The translations under genes were made by a program, and so were the position numbers. The notes beneath the pieces were generated by a model. It worked only from the letters and a program-made list of their open reading frames with translations. It was not told the DNA's origin and did not search any database. A stretch of 64,000 bases of DNA from Emticicia aquatica (GTDB lineage: Bacteria > Bacteroidota > Bacteroidia > Cytophagales > Spirosomataceae): assembly GCF_923079645.1 (NCBI RefSeq), contig NZ_CAKLPY010000001.1, positions 496,001 through 560,000 on the forward strand, in the 5' to 3' direction. Below, piece by piece: positions 17,965 through 26,921 of this stretch; position 1 is the first letter of the stretch, and each line of letters starts with the position of its first letter.

Positions 17965-18215
17965 TAGCGAAAGAAATATTATTGACAAACTGGCACGTGA
18001 TGCGTTGGCTAAGATTAGGAATGGGACTTTATGCGACCACCGTTGCATTCCAGATGCACGACCCGCTTTCGGGTATTATTGCGGCCATATTTTTGTTTCA
18101 AGCAATAACAAATACAGGTTGTTGCGGAGCAAATGGCTGTGCTGTACCGACTTCAACGAAAAAAAATTTGGACAAAATAGAAGAAGTTGAATTTGAAGAG
18201 TTAAAAGCAAAATAA
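17961..18215 (+). CDS. Small membrane protein with C-terminal Cys cluster
   Basis: An 84-residue protein starting at the ATG at 17961 within an ATGA overlap (MIAKEILLTNWHVMRWLRLG). Two hydrophobic stretches surround HDPLSG, followed by the Cys motif NTGCCGANGCAVP. It is a conserved hypothetical type that accompanies rhodaneses in Bacteroidota, as far as I recognise. The Cys cluster suggests metal binding or thiol chemistry near the membrane face. Confidence 0.75.
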   Translation: MIAKEILLTNWHVMRWLRLGMGLYATTVAFQMHDPLSGIIAAIFLFQAITNTGCCGANGCAVPTSTKKNLDKIEEVEFEELKAK

Positions 18216-18216
18216 A

Positions 18217-18648
18217 ATGGAACCACATTTTTTTAATGTAAACCTTCATTGGCTTACTGACCGAAAAGGAGAAATTTCATCTCCCGAATTACAAGATAAT
18301 ATTGAAATCGCTACACCACCACCATTTCCGAAAGGGGTGGCAAATATTTGGTCGCCAGAGCATTTATTGACAGCGGCCGTGAATAGCTGCTTTATGACTA
18401 CTTTTTTGGCAGTTGCCGAAAATTCAAAGCTAGAATTTGTGAGTTTTGATTGCAGTACAAAAGGAAAATTAGAGCAAATCGAAGGAAAATATTTGATGAC
18501 CGAAGTTCTTCTTGAACCAATTTTAGTGATTGCAAAAGAAGCGGATAAAGACAGAGCGGAGCGGATTCTCCAAAAATCAGAAGTGGCTTGTTTGATTTCA
18601 AATTCTATCAAGTCGAAAGTTTCAATGATAACAAATGTTCAATTTTAA
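18217..18648 (+). CDS. OsmC family peroxiredoxin-like protein
   Basis: A 143-residue OsmC/Ohr-family protein. The family reduces organic hydroperoxides or persulfides through two Cys, here Cys58 ([11 protein letters not shown]) and Cys125 ([12 protein letters not shown]), with PEHLLTAAV before the first. It starts one base after the previous stop and ends 2 bases before the thioredoxin gene, so it is embedded in the thiol cluster. Thioredoxin as its reductant is a reasonable inference. Confidence 0.88.
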   Translation: MEPHFFNVNLHWLTDRKGEISSPELQDNIEIATPPPFPKGVANIWSPEHLLTAAVNSCFMTTFLAVAENSKLEFVSFDCSTKGKLEQIEGKYLMTEVLLEPILVIAKEADKDRAERILQKSEVACLISNSIKSKVSMITNVQF

Positions 18649-18650
18649 AA

Positions 18651-18950
18651 ATGGCAACTTTCTCAGAAATAATCAATAATAATAAACCTACTTTGGTTGA
18701 TTTTTTTGCCGAATGGTGCGGACCCTGCAAAATGATGAAGCCGATTTTGGAAGATTTGAAATCCAAAATCGGTGACAACGCTACAATACTGAAAATTGAT
18801 GTTGATAAAAATGAACAAGTGGCCGCTAAGTATCGAATTCAAGGCGTTCCAACACTTATTCTTTTCAAAAATGGAGAAATTATGTGGCGACAATCAGGCG
18901 TGGTGAATGTTCAAAACTTAGAACAAATTATTCAAAAACACTTAAACTGA
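18651..18950 (+). CDS. trxA: Thioredoxin
   Basis: A 99-residue standard thioredoxin starting at ATG 18651 ([12 protein letters not shown]). The active site is [11 protein letters not shown], with Cys23 and Cys26, and the cis-Pro loop is [12 protein letters not shown]. It is cytoplasmic, with no signal peptide. It abuts the next start directly and is a likely electron donor to the OsmC and rhodanese proteins encoded with it. Confidence 0.92.
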   Translation: MATFSEIINNNKPTLVDFFAEWCGPCKMMKPILEDLKSKIGDNATILKIDVDKNEQVAAKYRIQGVPTLILFKNGEIMWRQSGVVNVQNLEQIIQKHLN

Positions 18951-19667
18951 ATGAAAAAATATATCGTTATTGGTTTAGCAACTGTTACTTTTTTGCTGAA
19001 TAGTTGTACAAATGGTCAGTCGCAAAATGGCCAAACAAATTTAGCCGCCAACGAATTTTCGGCGAAAATAAAAGCCAATGCAAACTCCGTGATTGTTGAT
19101 GTTCGAACACCAGATGAATTTTCTAAAGGTCATCTACAAAACGCCCAAAATATTGATTGGCGTGGCAATGATTTTGATAAACAAATAAATTCTTTGGATA
19201 AATCAAAGCCAGTTTTTGTGTATTGTTTAAGTGGAGGAAGAAGTTCATCGGCTGCTAGTTTTATGCGTTCAAATGGTTTCAAAGAAGTATATGAATTGGA
19301 CGGAGGAATAATGAAATGGCGAGGAGCAAATTTGCCTGAAACAACCGCTACAACAAGCAGAAATTTGGAAATGACCAAACAACAATTTGAAGTATTACTC
19401 AATTCTGACAAGTTAGTTTTGATTGATTTCTATGCTGATTGGTGTGCCCCATGTCAGAAAATGAAGCCTTATTTGGATGAAATTACCCAAGAAATGTCCA
19501 ATAAAGTTACTGTAGTTCGAGTAAACGCTGATGATAATCAGGCGTTGTGTAAGGAGTTAAAAATTGACGCATTGCCAGTTTTACAAATGTATAAAAATAA
19601 AACGCTTACTTGGACAAATGTAGGTTACATTGATAAAGTAGGAGTGGTGGCAGCAATCAATCAATAA
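18951..19667 (+). CDS. Rhodanese-thioredoxin fusion lipoprotein
   Basis: A 238-residue exported lipoprotein (signal with lipobox LLNSC, Cys19). Residues about 35-130 are a rhodanese domain with VDVRTPDEFSKGHLQNAQNI and the active loop YCLSGGRSS (Cys92). Residues about 140-238 are a thioredoxin domain with YADWCAPCQKMKP (Cys165, Cys168) and the cis-Pro ALPVLQMY. It would work on the periplasmic side, joining sulfane-sulfur transfer and thiol reduction in one chain. It ends the cluster and is followed by a strong terminator. Confidence 0.9.
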   Translation: MKKYIVIGLATVTFLLNSCTNGQSQNGQTNLAANEFSAKIKANANSVIVDVRTPDEFSKGHLQNAQNIDWRGNDFDKQINSLDKSKPVFVYCLSGGRSSSAASFMRSNGFKEVYELDGGIMKWRGANLPETTATTSRNLEMTKQQFEVLLNSDKLVLIDFYADWCAPCQKMKPYLDEITQEMSNKVTVVRVNADDNQALCKELKIDALPVLQMYKNKTLTWTNVGYIDKVGVVAAINQ

Positions 19668-19685
19668 AATAGTTGATGAATAGGT

Positions 19686-19722
19686 GAGGAGACAGCGTTT
19701 TTATCGTTGTCTCCTCTTTTTT
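19686..19722 (+). terminator. Terminator of the thiol/rhodanese cluster
   Basis: The arms GAGGAGACAGCG (19686-19697) and CGTTGTCTCCTC (19705-19716) pair with one G-T wobble across a 7-base loop, followed by six T (19717-19722). The stem-loop sits 19 bases after the fusion lipoprotein stop, as expected for intrinsic termination. Confidence 0.85.
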
Positions 19723-19990
19723 GTTGTTAACCAAGCAATCGTGGAATAATTAATTGAGATTTTATGGTCGTAAAATAAATTTGATTGTTGCAACTTTATT
19801 GATTTAGCTAACGTACCTGATTAAAGTCACATCTTATAATTAAATCATAAATATTTGCATTTTATTGAGTTTTTATTGTAAATAATGTTTTTTTTAAATT
19901 ATTATTTCATAAAATCAAACAATTTGCATGAGTTATTGATTAATTTTAAGGTGAACAAATTAATAATTTTATAACAAACTAAAACTACGA
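19723..19990 (+). other. AT-rich leader region upstream of the susC-like gene
   Basis: No gene is seen in this 268-base stretch. ATTTGCAT occurs twice (19853-19860 and 19922-19929). A near match to the -7 box (AATATTTG, 19850-19857) is about 130 bases upstream of the susC start, which would leave a long untranslated leader. No clear stem-loop was found. Confidence 0.4.
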
Positions 19991-22900
19991 ATGAACAAAC
20001 TTTTACGAGTTTCATTAGCTTGTCTATTCCTCTTTGTTTCTTTTTGGGGAAATGCACAAAACGTTGTTGTAACGGGGAAAGTTACATCGAGCGAAGATGG
20101 TAGTCCACTACCTGGAGTATCAATCACGATTAAGGGTACAACAAAAGGAACGAGTACAGACGATAAAGGAATGTACAAGATTTCTACGTCGGCAAATGCT
20201 ACACTTCTAGTTAGTTTTATCGGTTTTTCTGATGTAGAGCAAACCGTTGGCAATAGAAGTATTATTGATTTTACACTTACTTCAGATATTAAATCGCTTA
20301 ATGAAGTGGTTGTAACTGGATATGGTTCTCAAATCAAACGTGATTTGACTGGTAATATCGTTAAAATTAAAGCAAGCGATATTCAAGATATGCCTGTAAC
20401 GACTTTTGAACAAAGCATCCAAGGAAAAGCTGCTGGTGTTCAAATTAACCAAGGTACAGGTAAATTAGCTCAAGGGATTCAGGTTCGTGTACGTGGACAA
20501 TCATCTGTTTCGGCCTCTAATGAACCATTATATGTATTGGACGGAATTCCGTTGACTCAAGGTAATCTTGGAATCGGTGGTGGAAGTACAAACCCATTAG
20601 TTGATATCAATCCACAAGATATTGAATCAATTGAGATTTTGAAAGATGCTTCTGCGGGAGCTATCTATGGAGCGAGAGCTGCCAATGGTGTTGTTTTGAT
20701 TACTACCAAAAAAGGAAAATCAGGCAAATCTAAAATTACGTTCGGAATGCAGTATGGAAGTAGCAAACCAACCAAAGTTTTGAAATTCCTGAATACTAAA
20801 CAATACATTGATTTTTATCGTGTTGCGGCTGCAAACTCAGATGCAATCGATGGCTATGATACTAAAGACCCAGATTCATATACATCATACATGGAAAGTT
20901 TCTTTGACACGCAAAGTTTAGGGACATTAGGCACTTCAAACCAAGCGGATACTGATTGGGGTAGTTTAGCTTTCCAAAACGCACCTTCAAAACAATATGA
21001 TTTGAATTTGAGCGGTGGTTCGGATAAAACAACATTTTTTATCTCAGGACAATTGCTTGACCAAACAGGTATTATTTTAGGTAATGGATTCAATCGTTAT
21101 ACTGGACGTATGAATCTAACGCATAAAGTTACCGAACGTTTGAGTGTTGGTATGAATATGAGTGTTGCTCGTTCATTAAATGAGCGTGTATCTGGTGACC
21201 GTCAGTTTGACAATCCATTGCAATTAGTGGCTTTACCACCAATGACACCTTCAACTGACCCAACAACTGGCCTTCCAGTAGGTACACCTCCAGGAGATAT
21301 TTCGATTCCTGTTTATTATAATGGTATGATTAATATCGGTAATGCTTACTATAATACTACGGTTCACCGTAATATCAGTAATGTATTTGCAGAATATACT
21401 TTCTTGAAAGGATTACGTTTCCGTACTGAATTTGCTTTAGATTTATTGAATCAACAAGAAGAACAATATTATAACAGCAAAACTCAACGTAACTTCGGTG
21501 CTCCACAAGGATATGGCTATAATCGTTTTGTGAGAGTAGAAAACTATAATACAAACAATTATTTTGTTTATGATAATACATTTGGTAAGCATACAATTAA
21601 TGCTACGGCTGGTTTATCGTACCAAAATTCTCAAACAAAAACGAATGCTGCTGAAGGTAAAGATTTTCCATCGGATGCGTATCGTATGATTGCAAGTGCT
21701 GCTCGTAAAACTGATGCAAGCTCGTCACAATCTGACTATCGTTTTGCTTCATATTTCTCACGTGTTAACTATAAATTTAACGATAAATATTTGTTAGGTT
21801 TAAGTGCTCGTATTGATGGTTCATCGCGTTTCGGTGCCGATAATCGTTATGGATTTTTTCCAGCGGTTTCGGCCGGTTGGGTGCTTTCTGAAGAAAGTTT
21901 CTTGAAAGATGTTAAACTAATTAGCTTCTTGAAAATACGTGGAAGTTGGGGTAAAACAGGAAATGCTGAGATTGGTAACTTCCCGCAATTAGGTTTATTT
22001 ACTGGAGATGCTGGTTATGGTGCTTTGCCAGGACAACGCCCTACACAGTTAGCTAATCCATCGTTAGGTTGGGAAACTACGCAACAAATTGACCTTGGTT
22101 TAGACTTTGGTATTTTGAATAACCGTATCAATGGAGAAATTGATTATTACGAAAAAAATACAACAGGTTTATTGTTAAATGTAAACGTTCCAGGAACTAC
22201 TGGTTTTGCTACACAAGTTAAAAACGTTGGTGCATTGACTAACAAAGGTTTTGAATTTGTATTAAATACAGAGAACCTAGTAGGAGATTTCAAATGGAAA
22301 ACAAGTTTGAATGCTTCAACAAACAAAAATAAAATCACTGATTTGCAAGGTCAAGTGATTGAAGGCGGTTTATCTAATATGAGCCGTGCCGTTGAAGGAC
22401 AACCTCTTGGTACATTCTTTACAGTTGAATACGCTGGTGTTGACCCTGCAAATGGCGATGCTCTTTGGTACAAAAACACCAAAAACAGCGATGGAACAAT
22501 CGACCACTCTACTACAAATACTTATAGCAAAGCTCAACGTACTGTTATTGGTAGTCCACTTCCAAAATGGGTTGCTGGGGTAACAAATACATTCAGCTAT
22601 AAAGGAATTGAACTAAGTGTATTCTTTAACGGAGTATTTGGAAATAAACTTAACTTCTACGGTGTAGGTCGTTTCTCTTCTGCAAATGGTCGTTTTGAAG
22701 ATAACCAAACGGTAAATCAATTAGCAGCTTGGACTCCTCAAAATACTGATACGAAAGTTCCACAAGCTCGTTTGTTCTTCAATAATGGAGCTCAAGCATC
22801 AAGCCGTTTCATTGAAGATGGGTCTTATGTTCGTTTACGTAATGTAACACTTGCTTACAATTTGCCAAAATCGCTAGTTAATAAAGTGAAATTAAGCAAT

Positions 22901-23068
22901 GTTAGATTGTTCTTTACTGGACAAAACTTATTGACATTTACGAAGTATTCTGGTTGGGATCCTGAAGTAAATGCAGATGATGTAGTAACTAATATTGCTT
23001 TGGGGTATGATTTTTATACCACTCCACAAGCAAAAACATTCATGGGTGGACTAAACATTAGTTTCTAA
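19991..23068 (+). CDS. SusC/RagA-type TonB-linked outer membrane protein
   Basis: A 1025-residue TonB-dependent porin that imports glycans with its SusD lid. A signal peptide (residues 1-22, ending GNAQ) precedes a carboxypeptidase-regulatory-like domain (about 24-100, GKVTSSEDGSPLPGVSITIK). A plug domain follows, with the SusC marker SIEILKDASAGAIYGARAAN and VVLITTKKGK, then a 22-strand barrel ending in a hydrophobic strand with terminal Phe (GGLNISF). There is no N-terminal STN domain, so it is not linked to an anti-sigma factor. The susD-like gene starts 80 bases later. The glycoside hydrolase operon converges on this pair from the other side. Confidence 0.95.
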   Translation: MNKLLRVSLACLFLFVSFWGNAQNVVVTGKVTSSEDGSPLPGVSITIKGTTKGTSTDDKGMYKISTSANATLLVSFIGFSDVEQTVGNRSIIDFTLTSDIKSLNEVVVTGYGSQIKRDLTGNIVKIKASDIQDMPVTTFEQSIQGKAAGVQINQGTGKLAQGIQVRVRGQSSVSASNEPLYVLDGIPLTQGNLGIGGGSTNPLVDINPQDIESIEILKDASAGAIYGARAANGVVLITTKKGKSGKSKITFGMQYGSSKPTKVLKFLNTKQYIDFYRVAAANSDAIDGYDTKDPDSYTSYMESFFDTQSLGTLGTSNQADTDWGSLAFQNAPSKQYDLNLSGGSDKTTFFISGQLLDQTGIILGNGFNRYTGRMNLTHKVTERLSVGMNMSVARSLNERVSGDRQFDNPLQLVALPPMTPSTDPTTGLPVGTPPGDISIPVYYNGMINIGNAYYNTTVHRNISNVFAEYTFLKGLRFRTEFALDLLNQQEEQYYNSKTQRNFGAPQGYGYNRFVRVENYNTNNYFVYDNTFGKHTINATAGLSYQNSQTKTNAAEGKDFPSDAYRMIASAARKTDASSSQSDYRFASYFSRVNYKFNDKYLLGLSARIDGSSRFGADNRYGFFPAVSAGWVLSEESFLKDVKLISFLKIRGSWGKTGNAEIGNFPQLGLFTGDAGYGALPGQRPTQLANPSLGWETTQQIDLGLDFGILNNRINGEIDYYEKNTTGLLLNVNVPGTTGFATQVKNVGALTNKGFEFVLNTENLVGDFKWKTSLNASTNKNKITDLQGQVIEGGLSNMSRAVEGQPLGTFFTVEYAGVDPANGDALWYKNTKNSDGTIDHSTTNTYSKAQRTVIGSPLPKWVAGVTNTFSYKGIELSVFFNGVFGNKLNFYGVGRFSSANGRFEDNQTVNQLAAWTPQNTDTKVPQARLFFNNGAQASSRFIEDGSYVRLRNVTLAYNLPKSLVNKVKLSNVRLFFTGQNLLTFTKYSGWDPEVNADDVVTNIALGYDFYTTPQAKTFMGGLNISF

Positions 23069-23148
23069 TATTTAGCAGGTTATGTCTCATTAAATTTGAA
23101 AAAGCATAACAAGACTCTTTATTAATTTACTTAAAGCAATTTGATAAA

Positions 23149-24492
23149 ATGAATAAAAATATAAAAAATTGGCTATTTGTTGGAGCATCTGTTGCATTGA
23201 TGACAGCGTGTGATAGCCGCTTAGATGTAAAACCAACACAATCAATTGAAGAATCAACGGCACTTGCTACTTCGCAAGATGTAGAGGTAACACTCGTTGG
23301 GGCTTATGACGGACTTGCTAGTAACAACCTTTATGGTGGTGCAATCCAATATTCTGGAGATTTATTAGGGGATGAAGCCGAAGTTCGTTTTGGCGGTACA
23401 TTCTCTACTTTGGACGAATTATGGCGTAAAACTATGACAACCACGAATACTCAAACACAAGCATCGTGGTTACAGGCTTACAACGCTATTAATCGTGCAA
23501 ATAATGTTTTGGCTTCGCTTGATAAAGTAGAAGCGAGCAAGAAAAGCAGTATCGAAGGAGAGGCTCGTTTTATTAGAGGCTTAATCTATTTTGATTTAGT
23601 AAGACTTTGGGCTAAAGCGTGGGGCGATGGTGATAATAACACAAATTTGGGTGTGCCTTTGGTTACAACTCCTACTCGTGTAGTTGGCCCTGAAGATAAC
23701 CGTTCAAGAGCAACTGTTGCTGCGGTTTATACACAAATCTTAGAAGACTTAACAAAAGCAGAAAATTTGTTAGGAAATATTACAAATGCAGGTTTTGCTT
23801 CAAAAAATGCTGCTCAAGCAATTTTAGCAAGGGTATATTTGCAACAAGGTAATTATGCTGCTGCCCGTGATGCTGCTAATAAAGTAATTGCTAGCGATCA
23901 ATTTGCCTTGACAGAATCTTTTGGTGAGGCTTTTGATGATGCAACAAATGATAGCGAAATTATTTTCAAAATTATTGTTACCGACCAAGATGGTTCAAAT
24001 GATTTGAATACATTTTATGCTCCATCAACTTTTCAAGGGCGTGGAGATATTCGTATCCAAGCGAAACATCTTGCACTATACTCAGCAGGCGATACACGTG
24101 GTTCTTTCTTCGTAAAGGCTTCAAATAATAATTACACGGCAAAATTCTTAGACCAATACGGAGATGTGCCAGTAATTCGATTGGCTGAAGTATATTTGAT
24201 TCGTGCAGAAGCTAACCAACGTTTGGGTACAAGTGTTGGTGCAAAGCCATTGGACGATGTTAATCTTATTCGTGGAAGAGCAGGTGCAAGTGCATTAGCA
24301 TCGGCTGATTTGAATGCAATTTTAGCAGAACGCAAATTAGAATTAGCATTTGAAGGCCAACAAGTGCATGATGCCAAACGTCTTAAGAAAAATGTAGGTA
24401 CATTAACATTTAGCGATAATAAATTGGTTATTCCGATTCCACAACGTGAAATTGATACCAATAAATCTTTAGTTCAAAATCCAGGATATTAA
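23149..24492 (+). CDS. SusD/RagB-type surface glycan-binding lipoprotein
   Basis: A 447-residue lipoprotein (signal and lipobox MTACDSRLDVKP, Cys21). SusD proteins cap the SusC barrel and bind the incoming sugar. The family blocks include YNAINRANNVLASLDKVE, RFIRGLIYFDLVRLWAKAWG and, near the C-terminus, PVIRLAEVYLIRAEANQRLG followed by ERKLELAFEGQQVHDAKRL. At 447 residues it is on the short side for the family. It closes the plus-strand transcription unit, with a strong bidirectional terminator after it. Confidence 0.95.
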   Translation: MNKNIKNWLFVGASVALMTACDSRLDVKPTQSIEESTALATSQDVEVTLVGAYDGLASNNLYGGAIQYSGDLLGDEAEVRFGGTFSTLDELWRKTMTTTNTQTQASWLQAYNAINRANNVLASLDKVEASKKSSIEGEARFIRGLIYFDLVRLWAKAWGDGDNNTNLGVPLVTTPTRVVGPEDNRSRATVAAVYTQILEDLTKAENLLGNITNAGFASKNAAQAILARVYLQQGNYAAARDAANKVIASDQFALTESFGEAFDDATNDSEIIFKIIVTDQDGSNDLNTFYAPSTFQGRGDIRIQAKHLALYSAGDTRGSFFVKASNNNYTAKFLDQYGDVPVIRLAEVYLIRAEANQRLGTSVGAKPLDDVNLIRGRAGASALASADLNAILAERKLELAFEGQQVHDAKRLKKNVGTLTFSDNKLVIPIPQREIDTNKSLVQNPGY

Positions 24493-24506
24493 TAATTGGA
24501 TTGATA

Positions 24507-24543
24507 AAAAAAGCGGCAAGTCATAATGACTTGTCGCTTTTTT
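24507..24543. terminator. Bidirectional terminator between susD and GH3
   Basis: AAAAAAGCGGCAAGTCA (24507-24523) pairs with TGACTTGTCGCTTTTTT (24527-24543) with one G-T wobble and a 3-base loop. A/T runs on both sides let it serve both of the convergent genes. Confidence 0.9.
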
Positions 24544-24560
24544 GGTTTTGAGAATAAAAG

Positions 24561-26882
24561 CTATTTTTTGAATTTTAAAACTCTTCCATCTTTAATAACT
24601 CCTTTCCAGTTCATGCCGAAGCCAAAATCGTAACTGTTTCCTGCCAAATCTTTGTAAACATTCATATCGAAAGGCACGTCTTCTGCTTGTTTTTCTACAG
24701 TTTTCATATCAATTGGCATTTGCATTGGCAAAAGTGCGGATGGTTCTGATTTTCCTGAAATAATTTCAAAAAGAACTTGGTCTTGTACGCCAAAATTAAC
24801 CAGAATAGCAGAAGCATCTTTTTCAATTTCACCAAAAACCATTGGATTTGAAGTGGTTATTGATACAATTACGGGCTTGCCTTTCATCTTTGCTTTCGTT
24901 TCAACAACCAATTGAGCATCAGTAATATTAGCTGTTTTGGTTGATTTGTTTTTATAACCACGGTCAGTAAAGTTTTCTAGTGGGTCGCCACCAGCTATAC
25001 TTTTTTCACGAGCTTCGGTTGCTGTATAATCATTGTATTGTAAACTGATTGGGAAATAACCATTGCCACCTTTTTTCAAATCTTCTTTATCATAACCAAT
25101 TGTAGCAGTCGGATTTAGAATAAAAACAATAGAAAAATCAGCTTCATCAGGATTTTCGGTAACATTGAAATATTTTTTTACTAAGTCTAAATTAACTGGC
25201 AAATCAGTTGAAGCAGGCGTTTCCATACCTAAGAAATTACGACTTGCTGGACTGAAACGTTTAGGAATATAAACCGTCTTTTTTGTATTAATCGGTAAAG
25301 TATTGCTTTGATTTTTAAGCATTACTACCGATTTTAATTGTGTTTCGTAACCAATTTTCATGAATTCAGGCTTACCAACTATTGTTTTTGTTTCCTCTGG
25401 ATTCAAATAAGGGTTTTCAAAAACACCTACTCGGAAGATATTTTTCAATAATCGTACTGCTGATAGTTCCATTCTGGCTCTCATTTTTGCTTCTCCAAAT
25501 TGCTCAACACCTTTTTTATAGGCTGCAATGATTGGTTTAGCATCATTATTTCCTCCGAATTGGTCAACGCCAGCCATTAGAATTTTATAATGACGGTCTA
25601 TTTCAGATAAATTTTCGGTTCCCCAAGGGCGTCCATCCAAAAATTGGTCAAGTACTTTGTGTTCTGATGTAATACCCCAATCGGTACAAACTACGCCATC
25701 ATATTTGTATTTTGTCCGTAACAAGTCATTGATAATGTATTTATTGTAGCTGTTACCTACATTTTCGCCATTTTTTATATCCTGATTCCAAGAAATGGTA
25801 TAATAAGGCATAACGGCAGATGCCATTTGTGTTTTGCCTTTTAATTTGAATGCACCTTGAATAAAAGGAATCATGTGAGCATTGAAATTTTTACCAGGAT
25901 AAACCGCAAATTTACCTGAGCCAAAGTGTGCATCTCGTCCACCTTCACCAGAACCACCACCTGGCCAATGTTTTACCATTGCATTGACACTTCCAAAGCC
26001 CCAACCATTGGCAATTTCTTTTTTTCCGAGTGAAGTTTGAAAACCATCGCAATAAGCTTGACCCATAGCTGCCGAAAGTAAAGGACTTTCTCCAAAAGTA
26101 CCGTTAAATCTCGCCCAACGTGGTTCGGTTGCAATATCAACTTGTGGCGAAAGGGCTGTTGTAATACCCAAAGCTCGGTATTCGGCAGCGGCAACTTGTC
26201 CAAATTTTTGAATCAAAGAAGGGTCGAAAGTGGCAGCCATTCCTAGCGAACTAGGCCACATTGAAATCTCTCCACCTGCAGCGGCATCATATTCGGCTTT
26301 TGATTTTGTTGCATGGCGTGGGTCTGTGCTATTATTGGCAGGAATCCCGAAACCGACGCTTTCACAAAAAGCTTGTAATTTATTGTTCCATTGAGCTGCA
26401 ATTTCGGGTGTTTGAACTGTCGTAATCAATACATGGCGAAGATTATCTTCTTTAAGAAATTTTTTCTGCTGGTCGGTCAAATCACTTGGGTCAGTTTCTC
26501 CTGGCTTAAATGGTTTTCCATTGTATGTACCAGCAAAATAACCACCTGCTCTTGCTGGAATGGATTGGTGAGCAGAATAAAGCATCAAACCTGCAATTTC
26601 TTCAACACTAAGTTTAGTAGCCAAATCTTTGGCTCGTAAGTCGGCTGGTAACCGCCAATCCTCAAACTTATCAAGTTTACCGTTTTTATTCAAATCTTTG
26701 AAGGCAAATCCATTGATTGTTAGCAATTTAATGCCAGATATTGGTGAATAACCGAGGGTTTGACCTCCTTGATTTTCGACGAGATTAAAAGTTCCTTTAG
26801 GCGTTTCACTCCATTTTTTTTGGGCAAAAGCAAGCGTTCCTAAAAAATATAGAAAGCTAAATGCTATAAATGTTTTTTTCAT
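24561..26882 (-). CDS. Secreted GH3 beta-glucosidase-type hydrolase
   Basis: A 773-residue exported enzyme (signal 1-20, ending LAFA) of glycoside hydrolase family 3, which releases beta-linked glucose or xylose from glycan or aglycone ends. An EF-hand-like loop DLNKNGKLDKFEDW at residues 63-76 precedes the catalytic barrel, so calcium may stabilise the N-terminus. KHWPGGGSGEGGRDAH starts at residue 304, and the predicted nucleophile is Asp401 in GVVCTDWGIT. A C-terminal alpha/beta sandwich begins near residue 530 (MLKNQSNTLPI). It is the last gene of a four-gene minus-strand run, 39 bases after the MFS transporter stop. Confidence 0.93.
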   Translation of the reverse strand: MKKTFIAFSFLYFLGTLAFAQKKWSETPKGTFNLVENQGGQTLGYSPISGIKLLTINGFAFKDLNKNGKLDKFEDWRLPADLRAKDLATKLSVEEIAGLMLYSAHQSIPARAGGYFAGTYNGKPFKPGETDPSDLTDQQKKFLKEDNLRHVLITTVQTPEIAAQWNNKLQAFCESVGFGIPANNSTDPRHATKSKAEYDAAAGGEISMWPSSLGMAATFDPSLIQKFGQVAAAEYRALGITTALSPQVDIATEPRWARFNGTFGESPLLSAAMGQAYCDGFQTSLGKKEIANGWGFGSVNAMVKHWPGGGSGEGGRDAHFGSGKFAVYPGKNFNAHMIPFIQGAFKLKGKTQMASAVMPYYTISWNQDIKNGENVGNSYNKYIINDLLRTKYKYDGVVCTDWGITSEHKVLDQFLDGRPWGTENLSEIDRHYKILMAGVDQFGGNNDAKPIIAAYKKGVEQFGEAKMRARMELSAVRLLKNIFRVGVFENPYLNPEETKTIVGKPEFMKIGYETQLKSVVMLKNQSNTLPINTKKTVYIPKRFSPASRNFLGMETPASTDLPVNLDLVKKYFNVTENPDEADFSIVFILNPTATIGYDKEDLKKGGNGYFPISLQYNDYTATEAREKSIAGGDPLENFTDRGYKNKSTKTANITDAQLVVETKAKMKGKPVIVSITTSNPMVFGEIEKDASAILVNFGVQDQVLFEIISGKSEPSALLPMQMPIDMKTVEKQAEDVPFDMNVYKDLAGNSYDFGFGMNWKGVIKDGRVLKFKK

Positions 26883-26921
26883 TGTTTTAATTTATTTGTT
26901 CAAAACCTATTTTATATGAAA

